Shown here in pieces: positions 52,201-64,000 of a stretch of DNA of 64,000 bases. The stretch lies in the NCBI GenBank assembly GCA_964057225.1, contig OZ059900.1, positions 16,197,638 through 16,261,637 on the forward strand, in the 5' to 3' direction. A program made the translations under genes and the position numbers. Origin of the DNA: Auanema rhodensis (Eukaryota > Nematoda > Chromadorea > Rhabditida > Rhabditidae). The notes beneath the pieces are model-generated. The model searched no databases. It saw only the letters and a list, made by a program, of their open reading frames with translations, and was not told where the DNA came from. Each line of letters opens with the position of its first letter. The first letter of the stretch is position 1.

Positions 52201-55200
52201 CTTCATTTTAGTATGTAACACGCTGAAATTCGTTGCATTTGACGACTCATATGAACAAAAATCGATTTAATCAATATTAGCCATAAGGGGCGTGCCCTCA
52301 GAATATGCTAATTTCCTTAATTTTCTAACCCCTGTTTTTTTGTCGTGAAAGTGGAACTAGACGTTGTACAAACAATTTTGAGCTAGGTTTCATTGACATT
52401 GCATGAGTTTGAACACATGAAATCGTAAGTCAAAACCTTGTTTACAGCGAAATTTCCAAAAACTGGTTTTCCAGCATAATAAAATATTTCTCATGGGAAA
52501 TACTGTGTTTTTGTATTTTTCTAGTGTTCAGCATGTAAAATGCTTCATTTTAGTATGTAACACGCTGAAATTCGTTGCATTTGACGACTCATATGAACAA
52601 AAATCGATTTAATCAATATTAGCCATAAGGGGCGTGCCCTCAGAATATGCTAATTTCCTTAATTTTCTAACCCCTGTTTTTTTGTCGTGAAAGTGGAACT
52701 AGACGTTGTACGAACAATTTTGAGCTAAGTTTCATTGACATTGCATGAGTTTGAACACATGAAATCGTAAGTCAAAACCTTGTTTACAGCGAAATTTCCA
52801 AAAACTGGTTTTCCAGCATAATAAAATATTTCTCATGGGAAATACTGTGTTTTTGTATTTTTCTAGTGTTCAGCATGTAAAATGCTTCATTTTAGTATGT
52901 AACACGCTGAAATTCGTTGCATTTGACGACTCATATGAACAAAAATCGATTTAATCAATATTAGCCATAAGGGGCGTGCCCTCAGAATATGCTAATTTCC
53001 TTAATTTTCTAACCCCTGTTTTTTTGTCGTGAAAGTGGAACTAGACGTTGTACGAACAATTTTGAGCTAGGTTTCATTGACATTGCATGAGTTTGAACAC
53101 ATGAAATCGTAAGTCAAAACCTTGTTTACAGCGAAATTTCCAAAAACTGGTTTTCCAGCATAATAAAATATTTTTCATGGGTAATACTGTGTTTTTGTAT
53201 TTTTCTAGTGTTCAGCATGTAAAATGCTTCATTTTAGTATGTAACACGCTGAAATTCGTTGCATTTGACGACTCATATGAACAAAAATCGATTTAATCAA
53301 TATTAGCAATAAGGGGCGTGCCCTCAGAATATGCTAATTTCCTTAATTTTCTAACCCCTGTTTTTTTGTCGTGAAAGTGGAACTAGACGTTGTACGAACA
53401 ATTTTGAGCTAGGTTTCATTGACATTGCATGAGTTTGAACACATGAAATCGTAAGTCAAACCTTGTTTACAGCGAAATTTCCAAAAACTGGTTTTCCAGC
53501 ATAATAAAATATTTCTCATGGGAAATACTGTGTTTTTGTATTTTTCTAGTGTTCAGCATGTAAAATGCTTCATTTAAGTATGTAACACGCTAAAATTCGT
53601 TGCATTTGACGACTCATATGAACAAAAATCGATTTAATCAATATTAGCCATAAGGGGCGTGCCCTCAGAATATGCTAATTTCCTTAATTTTCTAACCCCT
53701 GTTTTTTTGTCGTGAAAGTGGAACTAGACGTTGTACGAACAATTTTGAGCTAGGTTTCATTGACATTGCATGAGTTTGAACACATGAAATCGTAAGTCAA
53801 AACCTTGTTTACAGCGAAATTTCCAAAAACTGGTTCTCCAGCATAATAAAATATTTCTCATGGGAAATACTGTGTTTTTGTATTTTTCTAGTGTTCAGCA
53901 TGTAAAATGCTTCAGTTTAGTATGTAACACGCTGAAATTCGTTGCATTTGACGACTCATATGAACAAAAATCGATTTAATCAATATTAGCCATAAGGGGC
54001 GTGCCCTCAGAATATGCTAATTTCCTTAATTTTCTAACCCTTGTTTTTTTGTCGTGAAAGTGGAACTAGACGTTGTACGAACAATTTTGAGCTAAGTTTC
54101 ATTGACATTGCATGAGTTTGAACACATGAAATCGTAAGTCAAAACCTTGTTTACAGCGAAATTTCCAAAAACTGGTTTTCCAGCATAATAAAATATTTCT
54201 CATGGGAAATACTGTGTTTTTGTATTTTTCTAGTGTTCAGCATGTAAAATGCTTCATTTTAGTATGTAACACGCTGAAATTCGTTGCATTTGACGACTCA
54301 TATGAACAAAAATCGATTTAATCAATATTAGCCATAAGGGGCGTGCCCTCAGAATATGCTAATTTCCTTAATTTTCTAACCCCTGTTTTTTTGTCGTGAA
54401 AGTGGAACTAGACGTTGTACAAACAATTTTGAGCTAGGTTTCATTGACATTGCATGAGTTTGAACACATGAAATCGTAAGTCAAAACCTTGTTTACAGCG
54501 AAATTTCCAAAAACTGGTTTTCCAGCATAATAAAATATTTCTCATGGGAAATACTGTGTTTTTGTATTTTTCTAGTGTTCAGCATGTAAAATGCTTCATT
54601 TTAGTATGTAACACGCTGAAATTCGTTGCATTTGACGACTCATATGAACAAAAATCGATTTAATCAATATTAGCCATAAGGGGCGTGCCCTCAGAATATG
54701 CTAATTTCCTTAATTTTCTAACCCCTGTTTTTTTGTCGTGAAAGTGGAACTAGACGTTGTACGAACAATTTTGAGCTAAGTTTCATTGACATTGCATGAG
54801 TTTGAACACATGAAATCGTAAGTCAAAACCTTGTTTACAGCGAAATTTCCAAAAACTGGTTTTCCAGCATAATAAAATATTTCTCATGGGAAATACTGTG
54901 TTTTTGTTTTTTTCTAGTGTTCAGCATGTAAAATGCTTCATTTTAGTATGTAACATGCAGAAATTCGTTGCATTTGACGACTCATATGAACAAAAATCGA
55001 TTTAATCAATATTAGCCATAAGGGGCGTGCCCTCAGAATATGCTAATTTCCTTAATTTTCTAACCCTTGTTTTTTTGTCGTCAAAGTGGAACTAGACGTT
55101 GTACGAACAATTTTGAGCTAGGTTTCATTGACATTGCATGAGTTTGAACACATGAAATCGTAAGTCAAAACCTTGTTTACAGCGAAATTTCCAAAAACTG

Positions 55201-57470
55201 GTTTTCCAGCATAATAAAATATTTCTCATGGGAAATACTGTGTTTTTGTATTTTTCTAGTGTTCAGCATGTAAAATGCTTCATTTTAGTATGTAACACGC
55301 TGAAATTCGTTGCATTTGACGACTCATATGAACAAAAATCGATTTAATCAATATTAGCCATAAGGGGCGTGCCCTCAGAATATGCTAACTTCCTTAATTT
55401 TCTAACCCCTGTTTTTTTGTCGTGAAAGTGGAACTAGACGTTGTACGAACAATTTTGAGCTAGGTTTCATTGACATTGCATGAGTTTGAACACATGAAAT
55501 CGTAAGTCAAAACCTTGTTTACAGCGAAATTTCCAAAAACTGGTTTTCCAGCATAATAAACTATTTCTCATGGGAAATACTGTGTTTTTGTTTTTTTCTA
55601 GTGTTCAGCATGTAAAATGCTTCATTTTAGTATGTAACACGCTGAAATTCGTTGCATTTGACGACTCATATGAACAAAAATCGATTTAATCAATATTAGC
55701 CATAAGGGGCGTGCCCTCAGAATATGCTAATTTCCTTAATTTTCTAACCCCTGTTTTTTTGTCGTGAAAGTGGAACTAGACGTTGTACGAACAATTTTGA
55801 GCTAAGTTTCATTGACATTGCATGAGTTTGAACACATGAAATCGTAAGTCAAAACCTTGTTTACAGCGAAATTTCCAAAAACTGGTTTTCCAGCATAATA
55901 AAATATTTCTCATGGGAAATACTGTGTTTTTGTATTTTTCTAGTGTTCAGCTTGTAAAATGCTTCATTTTAGTATGTAACACGCTGAAATTCGTTGCATT
56001 TGACGACTCATATGAACAAAAATCGATTTAATCAATATTAGCCATAAGGGGCGTGCCCTCAGAATATGCTAATTTCCTTAATTTTCTAACCCCTGTTTTT
56101 TTGTCGTGAAAGTGGAACTAGACGTTGTACGAACAATTTTGAGCTAGGTTTCATTGACATTGCATGAGTTTGAACACATGAAATCGTAAGTCAAAACCTT
56201 GTTTACAGCGAAATTTCCAAAAACTGGTTTTCCAGCATAATAAAATATTTCTCATGGGAAATACTGTGTTTTTGTATTTTTCTAGTGTTCAGCATGTAAA
56301 ATGCTTCATTTTAGTATGTAACACGCTGAAATTCGTTGCATTTGACGACTCATATGAACAAAAATCGATTTAATCAATATTAGCCATAAGGGGCGTGCCC
56401 TCAGAATATGCTAATTTCCTTAATTTTCTAACCCTTGTTTTTTTGTCGTGAAAGTGGAACTAGACGTTGTACGAACAATTTTGAGCTAGGTTTCATTGAC
56501 ATTGCATGAGTTTGAACACATGAAATCGTAAGTCAAAACCTTGTTTACAGCGAAATTTCCAAAAACTGGTTTTCCAGCATAATAAAATATTTCTCATGGG
56601 AAATACTGTGTTTTTGTATTTTTCTAGTGTTCAGCATGTAAAATGGTTCATTTTAGTATGTAACACGCTGAAATTCGTTGCATTTGACGACTCATATGAA
56701 CAAAAATCGATTTAATCAATATTAGCCATAAGGGGCGTGCCCTCAGAATATGCTAATTTCCTTAATTTTCTAACCCTTGTTTTTTTGTCGTGAAAGTGGA
56801 ACTAGACGTTGTACGAACAATTTTGAGCTAGGTTTCATTGACATTGCATGAGTTTGAACACATGAAATCGTAAGTCAAAACCTTGTTTACAGCGAAATTT
56901 CCAAAAACTGGTTTTCCAGCATAATAAAATATTTCTCATGAGAAATACTGTGTTTTTGTATTTTTCTAGTGTTCAGCATGTAAAATGCTTCATTTTAGTA
57001 TGTAACACGCTGAAATTCGTTGCATTTGACGACTCATATGAACAAAAATCGATTTAATCAATATTAGCCATAAGGGGCGTGCCCTCAGAATATGCTAATT
57101 TCCTTAATTTTCTAACCCCTGTTTTTTTGTCGTGAAAGTGGAACTAGACGTTGTACGAACAATTTTAAGCTAGGTTTCATTGACATTGCATGAGTTTGAA
57201 CACATGAAATCGTAAGTCAAAACCTTGTTTACAGCGAAATTTCCAAAAACTGGTTTTCCAGCATAATAAAATATTTCTCATGGGAAATACTGTGTTTTTG
57301 TATTTTTCTAGTGTTCAGCTTGTAAAATGCTTCATTTTAGTATGTAACACGCTGAAATTCGTTGCATTTGACGACTCATATGAACAAAAATCGATTTAAT
57401 CAATATTAGCCATAAGGGGCGTGCCCTCAGAATATGCTAATTTCCTTAATTTTCTAACCCCTGTTTTTTT
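49264..57470 (-). repeat. Weakly ordered inverted monomers
   Basis: About twenty-four units with no strict period. ACAAACAA units occur near 50658, 51684, 52368 and 54420, often next to an ACCCTTG edge, which suggests small two- and three-unit duplications. One unit near 54742-54958 repeats the GCTAAGTTT plus ACATGCAG combination of 48961. Private changes include TTTTTCATGGGTAAT near 53171, a lost A near 53458 and GGTTCTCC near 53833. Nothing other than satellite is present. Confidence 0.83.
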
Positions 57471-58154
57471 GTCGTGAAAGTGGAACTAGACGTTGTACGA
57501 ACAATTTTGAGCTAAGTTTCTTTGACATTGCATGAGTTTGAACACATGAAATCGTAAGTCAAAACCTTGTTTACAGCGAAATTTCCAAAAACTGGTTTTC
57601 CAGCATAATAAAATATTTCTCATGGGAAATACTGTGTTTTTGTATTTTTCTAGTGTTCAGCTTGTAAAATGCTTCATTTTAGTATGTAACACGCTGAAAT
57701 TCGTTGCATTTGACGACTCATATGAACAAAAATCGATTTAATCAATATTAGCCATAAGGGGCGTGCCCTCAGAATATGCTAATTTCCTTAATTTTCTAAC
57801 CCCTGTTTTTTTGTCGTGAAAGTGGAACTAGACGTTGTACGAACAATTTTAAGCTAGGTTTCATTGACATTGCATGAGTTTGAACACATGAAATCGTAAG
57901 TCAAAACCTTGTTTACAGCGAAATTTCCAAAAACTGGTTTTCCAGCATAATAAAATATTTCTCATGGGAAATACTGTGTTTTTGTATTTTTCTAGTGTTC
58001 AGCTTGTAAAATGCTTCATTTTAGTATGTAACACGCTGAAATTCGTTGCATTTGACGACTCATATGAACAAAAATCGATTTAATCAATATTAGCCATAAG
58101 GGGCGTGCCCTCAGAATATGCTAATTTCCTTAATTTTCTAACCCCTGTTTTTTT

Positions 58155-58497
58155 GTCGTGAAAGTGGAACTAGACGTTGTACGAACAATTTTGAGCTAGG
58201 TTTCATTGACATTGCATGAGTTTGAACACAAGAAAAAGTAAGTCAAAACCTTGTTTACAGCGAAATTTCCAAAAACTGGTTTTCCAGCATAATAAAATAT
58301 TTCTCATGGGAAATACTGTGTTTTTGTATTTTTCTAGTGTTCAGCATGTAAAATGCTTCATTTTAGTATGTAACACGCTGAAATTTGTTGCATTTGACGA
58401 CTCATATGAACAAAAATCGATTTAATCAATATTAGCCATAAGGGGCGTGCCCTCAGAATATGCTAATTTCCTTAATTTTCTAACCCCTGTTTTTTTT
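58155..58497 (-). repeat. Variant monomer with AAGAAAAAG change, copy 2
   Basis: Same three A substitutions as at 43792, plus AAATTTGTTG and a T8 run. It opens the same 69-codon frame (58216-58425). The peptide equals that of copy 1 because the extra C-to-T change is silent in that frame. Considered non-coding. Confidence 0.9.
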
Positions 58498-59181
58498 GTC
58501 GTGAAAGTGGAACTAGACGTTGTACGAACAATTTTGAGCTAGGTTTCATTGACATTGCATGAGTTTGAACACATGAAATCGTAAGTCAAAACCTTGTTTA
58601 CAGCGAAATTTCCAAAAACTGGTTTTCCAGCATAATAAAATATTTCTCATGAGAAATACTGTGTTTTTGTATTTTTCTAGTGTTCAGCATGTAAAATGCT
58701 TCATTTTAGTATGTAACACGCTGAAATTCGTTGCATTTGACGACTCATATGAACAAAAATCGATTTAATCAATATTAGCCATAAGGGGCGTGCCCTCAGA
58801 ATATGCTAATTTCCTTAATTTTCTAACCCCTGTTTTTTTGTCGTGAAAGTGGAACTAGACGTTGTACGAACAATTTTAAGCTAGGTTTCATTGACATTGC
58901 ATGAGTTTGAACACATGAAATCGTAAGTCAAAACCTTGTTTACAGCGAAATTTCCAAAAACTGGTTTTCCAGCATAATAAAATATTTCTCATGGGAAATA
59001 CTGTGTTTTTGTATTTTTCTAGTGTTCAGCTTGTAAAATGCTTCATTTTAGTATGTAGCACGCTGAAATTCGTTGCATTTGACGACTCATATGAACAAAA
59101 ATCGATTTAATCAATATTAGCCATAAGGGGCGTGCCCTCAGAATATGCTAATTTCCTTAATTTTCTAACCCCTGTTTTTTT

Positions 59182-59524
59182 GTCGTGAAAGTGGAACTAG
59201 ACGTTGTACGAACAATTTTGAGCTAGGTTTCATTGACATTGCATGAGTTTGAACACAAGAAAAAGTAAGTCAAAACCTTGTTTACAGCGAAATTTCCAAA
59301 AACTGGTTTTCCAGCATAATAAAATATTTCTCATGGGAAATACTGTGTTTTTGTATTTTTCTAGTGTTCAGCATGTAAAATGCTTCATTTTAGTATGTAA
59401 CACGCTGAAATTTGTTGCATTTGACGACTCATATGAACAAAAATCGATTTAATCAATATTAGCCATAAGGGGCGTGCCCTCAGAATATGCTAATTTCCTT
59501 AATTTTCTAACCCCTGTTTTTTTT
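59182..59524 (-). repeat. Variant monomer with AAGAAAAAG change, copy 3
   Basis: A copy of the unit at 58155 made by the three-monomer duplication, with the same open frame at 59243-59452. Considered non-coding. Confidence 0.9.
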
Positions 59525-60208
59525 GTCGTGAAAGTGGAACTAGACGTTGTACGAACAATTTTGAGCTAGGTTTCATTGACATTGCATGAGTTTGAACACA
59601 TGAAATCGTAAGTCAAAACCTTGTTTACAGCGAAATTTCCAAAAACTGGTTTTCCAGCATAATAAAATATTTCTCATGAGAAATACTGTGTTTTTGTATT
59701 TTTCTAGTGTTCAGCATGTAAAATGCTTCATTTTAGTATGTAACACGCTGAAATTCGTTGCATTTGACGACTCATATGAACAAAAATCGATTTAATCAAT
59801 ATTAGCCATAAGGGGCGTGCCCTCAGAATATGCTAATTTCCTTAATTTTCTAACCCCTGTTTTTTTGTCGTGAAAGTGGAACTAGACGTTGTACGAACAA
59901 TTTTAAGCTAGGTTTCATTGACATTGCATGAGTTTGAACACATGAAATCGTAAGTCAAAACCTTGTTTACAGCGAAATTTCCAAAAACTGGTTTTCCAGC
60001 ATAATAAAATATTTCTCATGGGAAATACTGTGTTTTTGTATTTTTCTAGTGTTCAGCTTGTAAAATGCTTCATTTTAGTATGTAACACGCTGAAATTCGT
60101 TGCATTTGACGACTCATATGAACAAAAATCGATTTAATCAATATTAGCCATAAGGGGCGTGCCCTCAGAATATGCTAATTTCCTTAATTTTCTAACCCCT
60201 GTTTTTTT

Positions 60209-63200
60209 GTCGTGAAAGTGGAACTAGACGTTGTACGAACAATTTTGAGCTAAGTTTCATTGACATTGCATGAGTTTGAACACATGAAATCGTAAGTCAA
60301 AACCTTGTTTACAGCGAAATTTCCAAAAACTGGTTTTCCAGCATAATAAAATATTTCTCATGGGAAATACTGTGTTTTTGTATTTTTCTAGTGTTCAGCT
60401 TGTAAAATGCTTCATTTTAGTATGTAACACGCTGAAATTCGTTGCATTTGACGACTCATATGAACAAAAATCGATTTAATCAATATTAGCCATAAGGGGC
60501 GTGCCCTCAGAATATGCTAATTTCCTTAATTTTCTAACCCCTGTTTTTTTGTCGTGAAAGTGGAACTAGACGTTGTACGAACAATTTTAAGCTAGGTTTC
60601 ATTGACATTGCATGAGTTTGAACACATGAAATCGTAAGTCAAAACCTTGTTTACAGCGAAATTTCCAAAAACTGGTTTTCCAGCATAATAAAATATTTCT
60701 CATGGGAAATACTGTGTTTTTGTATTTTTCTAGTGTTCAGCTTGTAAAATGCTTCATTTTAGTATGTAACACGCTGAAATTCGTTGCATTTGACGACTCA
60801 TATGAACAAAAATCGATTTAATCAATATTAGCCATAAGGGGCGTGCCCTCAGAATATGCTAATTTCCTTAATTTTCTAACCCCTGTTTTTTTGTCGTGAA
60901 AGTGGAACTAGACGTTGTACGAACAATTTTAAGCTAGGTTTCATTGACATTGCATGAGTTTGAACACATGAAATCGTAAGTCAAAACCTTGTTTACATCG
61001 AAATTTCCAAAAACTGGTTTTCCAGCATAATAAAATATTTCTCATGGGAAATACTGTGTTTTTGTATTGTTCTAGTGTTCAGCATGTAAAATGCTTCATT
61101 TTAGTATGTAACACGCTGAAATTCGTTGCATTTGACGACTCATATGAACAAAAATCGATTTAATCAATATTAGCCATAAGGGGCGTGCCCTCAGAATATG
61201 CTTATTTCCTTAATTTTCTAACCCCTGTTTTTTTGTCGTGAAAGTGGAACTAGACGTTGTACGAACAATTTTGAGCTAGGTTTCATTGACATTGCATGAG
61301 TTTGAACACATGAAATCGTAAGTCAAAACCTTGTTTACAGCGAAATTTCCAAAAACTGGTTTTCCAGCATAATAAAATATTTCTCATGGGAAATACTGTG
61401 TTTTTGTATTTTTCTAGTGTTCAGCATGTAAAATGCTTCATTTTAGTATGTAACACGCTGAAATTCGTTGCATTTGACGACTCATATGAACAAAAATCGA
61501 TTTAATCAATATTAGCCATAAGGGGCGTGCCCTCAGAATATGCTAATTTCCTTAATTTTCTAACCCCTGTTTTTTTGTCGTGAAAGTGGAACTAGACGTT
61601 GTACGAACAATTTTGAGCTAAGTTTCATTGACATTGCATGAGTTTGAACACATGAAATCGTAAGTCAAAACCTTGTTTACAGCGAAATTTCCAAAAACTG
61701 GTTTTCCAGCATAATAAAATATTTCTCATGGGAAATACTGTGTTTTTGTTTTTTTCTAGTGTTCAGCATGTAAAATGCTTCATTTTAGTATGTAACACGC
61801 TGAAATTCGTTGCATTTGACGACTCATATGAACAAAAATCGATTTAATCAATATTAGCCATAAGGGGCGTGCCCTCAGAATATGCTAATTTCCTTAATTT
61901 TCTAACCCCTGTTTTTTTGTCGTGAAAGTGGAACTAGACGTTGTACGAACAATTTTGAGCTAGGTTTCATTGACATTGCAAGAGTTTGAACACATGAAAT
62001 CGTAAGTCAAAACCTTGTTTACAGCGAAATTTCCAAAAACTGGTTTTCCAGCATAATAAAATATTTCTCATGGGAAATACTGTGTTTTTGTATTTTTCTA
62101 GTGTTCAGCTTGTAAAATGCTTCATTTTAGTATGTAACACGCTGAAATTCGTTGCATTTGACGACTCATATGAACAAAAATCGATTTAATCAATATTAGC
62201 CATAAGGGGCGTGCCCTCAGAATATGCTAATTTCCTTAATTTTCTAACCCCTGTTTTTTTGTCGTGAAAGTGGAACTAGACGTTGTACGAACAATTTTAA
62301 GCTAGGTTTCATTGACATTGCATGAGTTTGAACACATGAAATCGTAAGTCAAAACCTTGTTTACAGCGAAATTTCCAAAAACTGGTTTTCCAGCATAATA
62401 AAATATTTCTCATGGGAAATACTGTGTTTTTGTATTTTTCTAGTGTTAAGCTTGTAAAATGCTTCATTTTAGTATGTAACACGCTGAAATTCGTTGCATT
62501 TGACGACTCATATGAACAAAAATCGATTTAATCAATATTAGCCATAAGGGGCGTGCCCTCAGAATATGCTAATTTCCTTAATTTTCTAACCCCTGTTTTT
62601 TTGTCGTGAAAGTGGAACTAGACGTTGTACGAACAATTTTAAGCTAGGTTTCATTGACATTGCATGAGTTTGAACACATGAAATCGTAAGTGAAAACCTT
62701 GTTTACATCGAAATTTCCAAAAACTGGTTTTCCAGCATAATAAAATATTTCTCATGGGAAATACTGTGTTTTTGTATTGTTCTAGTGTTCAGCATGTAAA
62801 ATGCTTCATTTTAGTATGTAACACGCTGAAATTCGTTGCATTTGACGACTCATATGAACAAAAATCGATTTAATCAATATTAGCCATAAGGGGCGTGCCC
62901 TCAGAATATGCTTATTTCCTTAATTTTCTAACCCCTGTTTTTTTGTCGTGAAAGTGGAACTAGACGTTGTACGAACAATTTTGAGCTAGGTTTCATTGAC
63001 ATTGCATGAGTTTGAACACATGAAATCGTAAGTCAAAACCTTGTTTACAGCGAAATTTCCAAAAACTGGTTTTCCAGCATAATAAAATATTTCTCATGGG
63101 AAATACTGTGTTTTTGTATTTTTCTAGTGTTCAGCATGTAAAATGCTTCATATTAGTATGTAACACGCTGAAATTCGTTGCATTTGACGACTCATATGAA

Positions 63201-63628
63201 CAAAAATCGATTTAATCAATATTAGCCATAAGGGGCGTGCCCTCAGAATATGCTAATTTCCTTAATTTTCTAACCCCTGTTTTTTTGTCGTGAAAGTGGA
63301 ACTAGACGTTGTACGAACAATTTTGAGCTAAGTTTCATTGACATTGCATGAGTTTGAACACATGAAATCGTAAGTCAAAACCTTGTTTACAGCGAAATTT
63401 CCAAAAACTGGTTTTCCAGCATAATAAAATATTTCTCATGGGAAATACTGTGTTTTTGTTTTTTTCTAGTGTTCAGCATGTAAAATGCTTCATTTAAGTA
63501 TGTAACATGCAGAAATTCGTTGCATTTGACGACTCATATGAACAAAAATCGATTTAATCAATATTAGCCATAAGGGGCGTGCCCTCAGAATATGCTAATT
63601 TCCTTAATTTTCTAACCCCTGTTTTTTT
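60209..63628 (-). repeat. Five-monomer higher-order repeat block, copy 2
   Basis: Ten units matching 45844-49263 at an offset of 14,365 bp: CATCG at 60996 and 62706 against 46631 and 48341, and GTGAAAACC at 62690 against 48325. The offset is 42 monomers plus the net one-base indel. Differences: GCTAAGTTT where copy 1 has GCTACGTTT, GCAAGAGTT in the unit at 61919, and no CATATTAG in the first round. Confidence 0.9.
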
Positions 63629-64000
63629 GTCGTGAAAGTGGAACTAGACGTTGTACGAACAATTTTGAGCTAGGTTTCATTGACATTGCATGAGTTTGAA
63701 CACATGAAATCGTAAGTCAAAACCTTGTTTACAGCGAAATTTCCAAAAACTGGTTTTCCAGCATAATAAAATATTTCTCATGGGAAATACTGTGTTTTTG
63801 TATTTTTCTAGTGTTCAGCATGTAAAATGCTTCATTTTAGTATGTAACACGCTGAAATTCGTTGCATTTGACGACTCATATGAACAAAAATCGATTTAAT
63901 CAATATTAGCCATAAGGGGCGTGCCCTCAGAATATGCTAATTTCCTTAATTTTCTAACCCCTGTTTTTTTGTCGTGAAAGTGGAACTAGACGTTGTACGA
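63629..64000 (-). repeat. Last monomer and partial unit
   Basis: A consensus-like unit followed by the first 30 bases of the next one (from 63971). The array clearly continues beyond the window. Confidence 0.95.

Larger units (their letters stand above)
57813..59866 (-). repeat. Three-monomer higher-order repeat, two rounds
   Basis: Units at 57813, 58155 and 58498 (AAGCTAGG plus CAGCTTGT; AAGAAAAAG plus AAATTTGTTG plus T8; perfect CATG palindrome) are repeated at 58840, 59182 and 59525. The period is 1,027 bp, three monomers plus the extra T. The second round has one private GTAGCAC change near 59056. Confidence 0.92.
43271..64000 (-). repeat. 342-bp satellite array, inverted right arm
   Basis: The same 342-bp monomer on the opposite strand. 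Using GTCGTGAAAG as a landmark, units begin at 43450, 43792, 44134 and so on up to 63971, giving 60 complete copies; the array runs off the window end. The one-base drift is explained by two T8 runs (near 58490 and 59517) and one missing A near 53458. Some variant sites are shared with the left arm: GCTAAGTTT, the T7 form of the TTTTTGTATTTTTC tract, ACAAACAA and ACCCTTG. Others are private to this arm: CAGCTTGTAAAAT, CATCGAAAT, ATTGTTCTAG, TTTTAAGCTAGG, GCTTATTT. Local higher-order repeats are annotated separately. Confidence 0.98.

Noticed and set aside
1-64000. CRISPR-like or other prokaryotic repeat array
   Set aside because: The whole 342-bp unit is conserved with no short repeat/variable spacer pattern and no cas genes. 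Scale and HOR structure are those of eukaryotic satellite DNA.

Overview
The window is one uninterrupted block of satellite DNA. Every part of it belongs to a single tandem repeat with a 342-bp monomer (about 34% GC, hand-counted as 116 of 342 in the first monomer). I find no protein gene, tRNA, rRNA, transposon or CRISPR array. About 186 complete monomers are present: 126 complete copies plus a truncated one in one orientation (positions 1-43215), then an abrupt strand switch, then 60 complete copies plus partial ones in the opposite orientation (about 43271-64000). Neighbouring copies differ by only a few substitutions.

This points to a eukaryotic chromosome region such as centromeric, pericentromeric or other constitutive heterochromatin, probably assembled from long reads. 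CpG is not depleted in the monomer (10 observed, about 9.8 expected from its base composition). That fits a genome without heavy germline CpG methylation, for example many invertebrates, but the species cannot be named from this sequence. I do not recognise the monomer as a named satellite family.

Layout. 1-4104: two rounds of a six-monomer higher-order repeat (HOR). 4105-12312: mixed monomers with short duplicated blocks. 12313-31129: long HOR and segmental duplications, built around a five-monomer cassette and a recurring eight-monomer cassette. 31130-43215: further, more broken copies of the eight-monomer cassette, then a more uniform stretch up to the junction. 43216-43292: inversion junction, made of a 65-bp T-rich tract of CTG-plus-T-run units, followed by a monomer with an internal 173-bp deletion that has AGTG microhomology at its ends. 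43450-49263: inverted arm with a five-monomer HOR. 49264-57470: weakly ordered monomers. 57471-64000: a three-monomer HOR and a second copy of the five-monomer HOR block, offset by 14,365 bp from the first.

The two arms share old variant sites but have different private HORs, so each arm has been homogenised on its own since the inversion. The monomer carries several short dyad symmetries and one strongly conserved GC-rich box. These are the best candidates for function, either as protein binding sites or as non-B DNA. The four open reading frames of 69-74 codons are accidental readings of the repeat.
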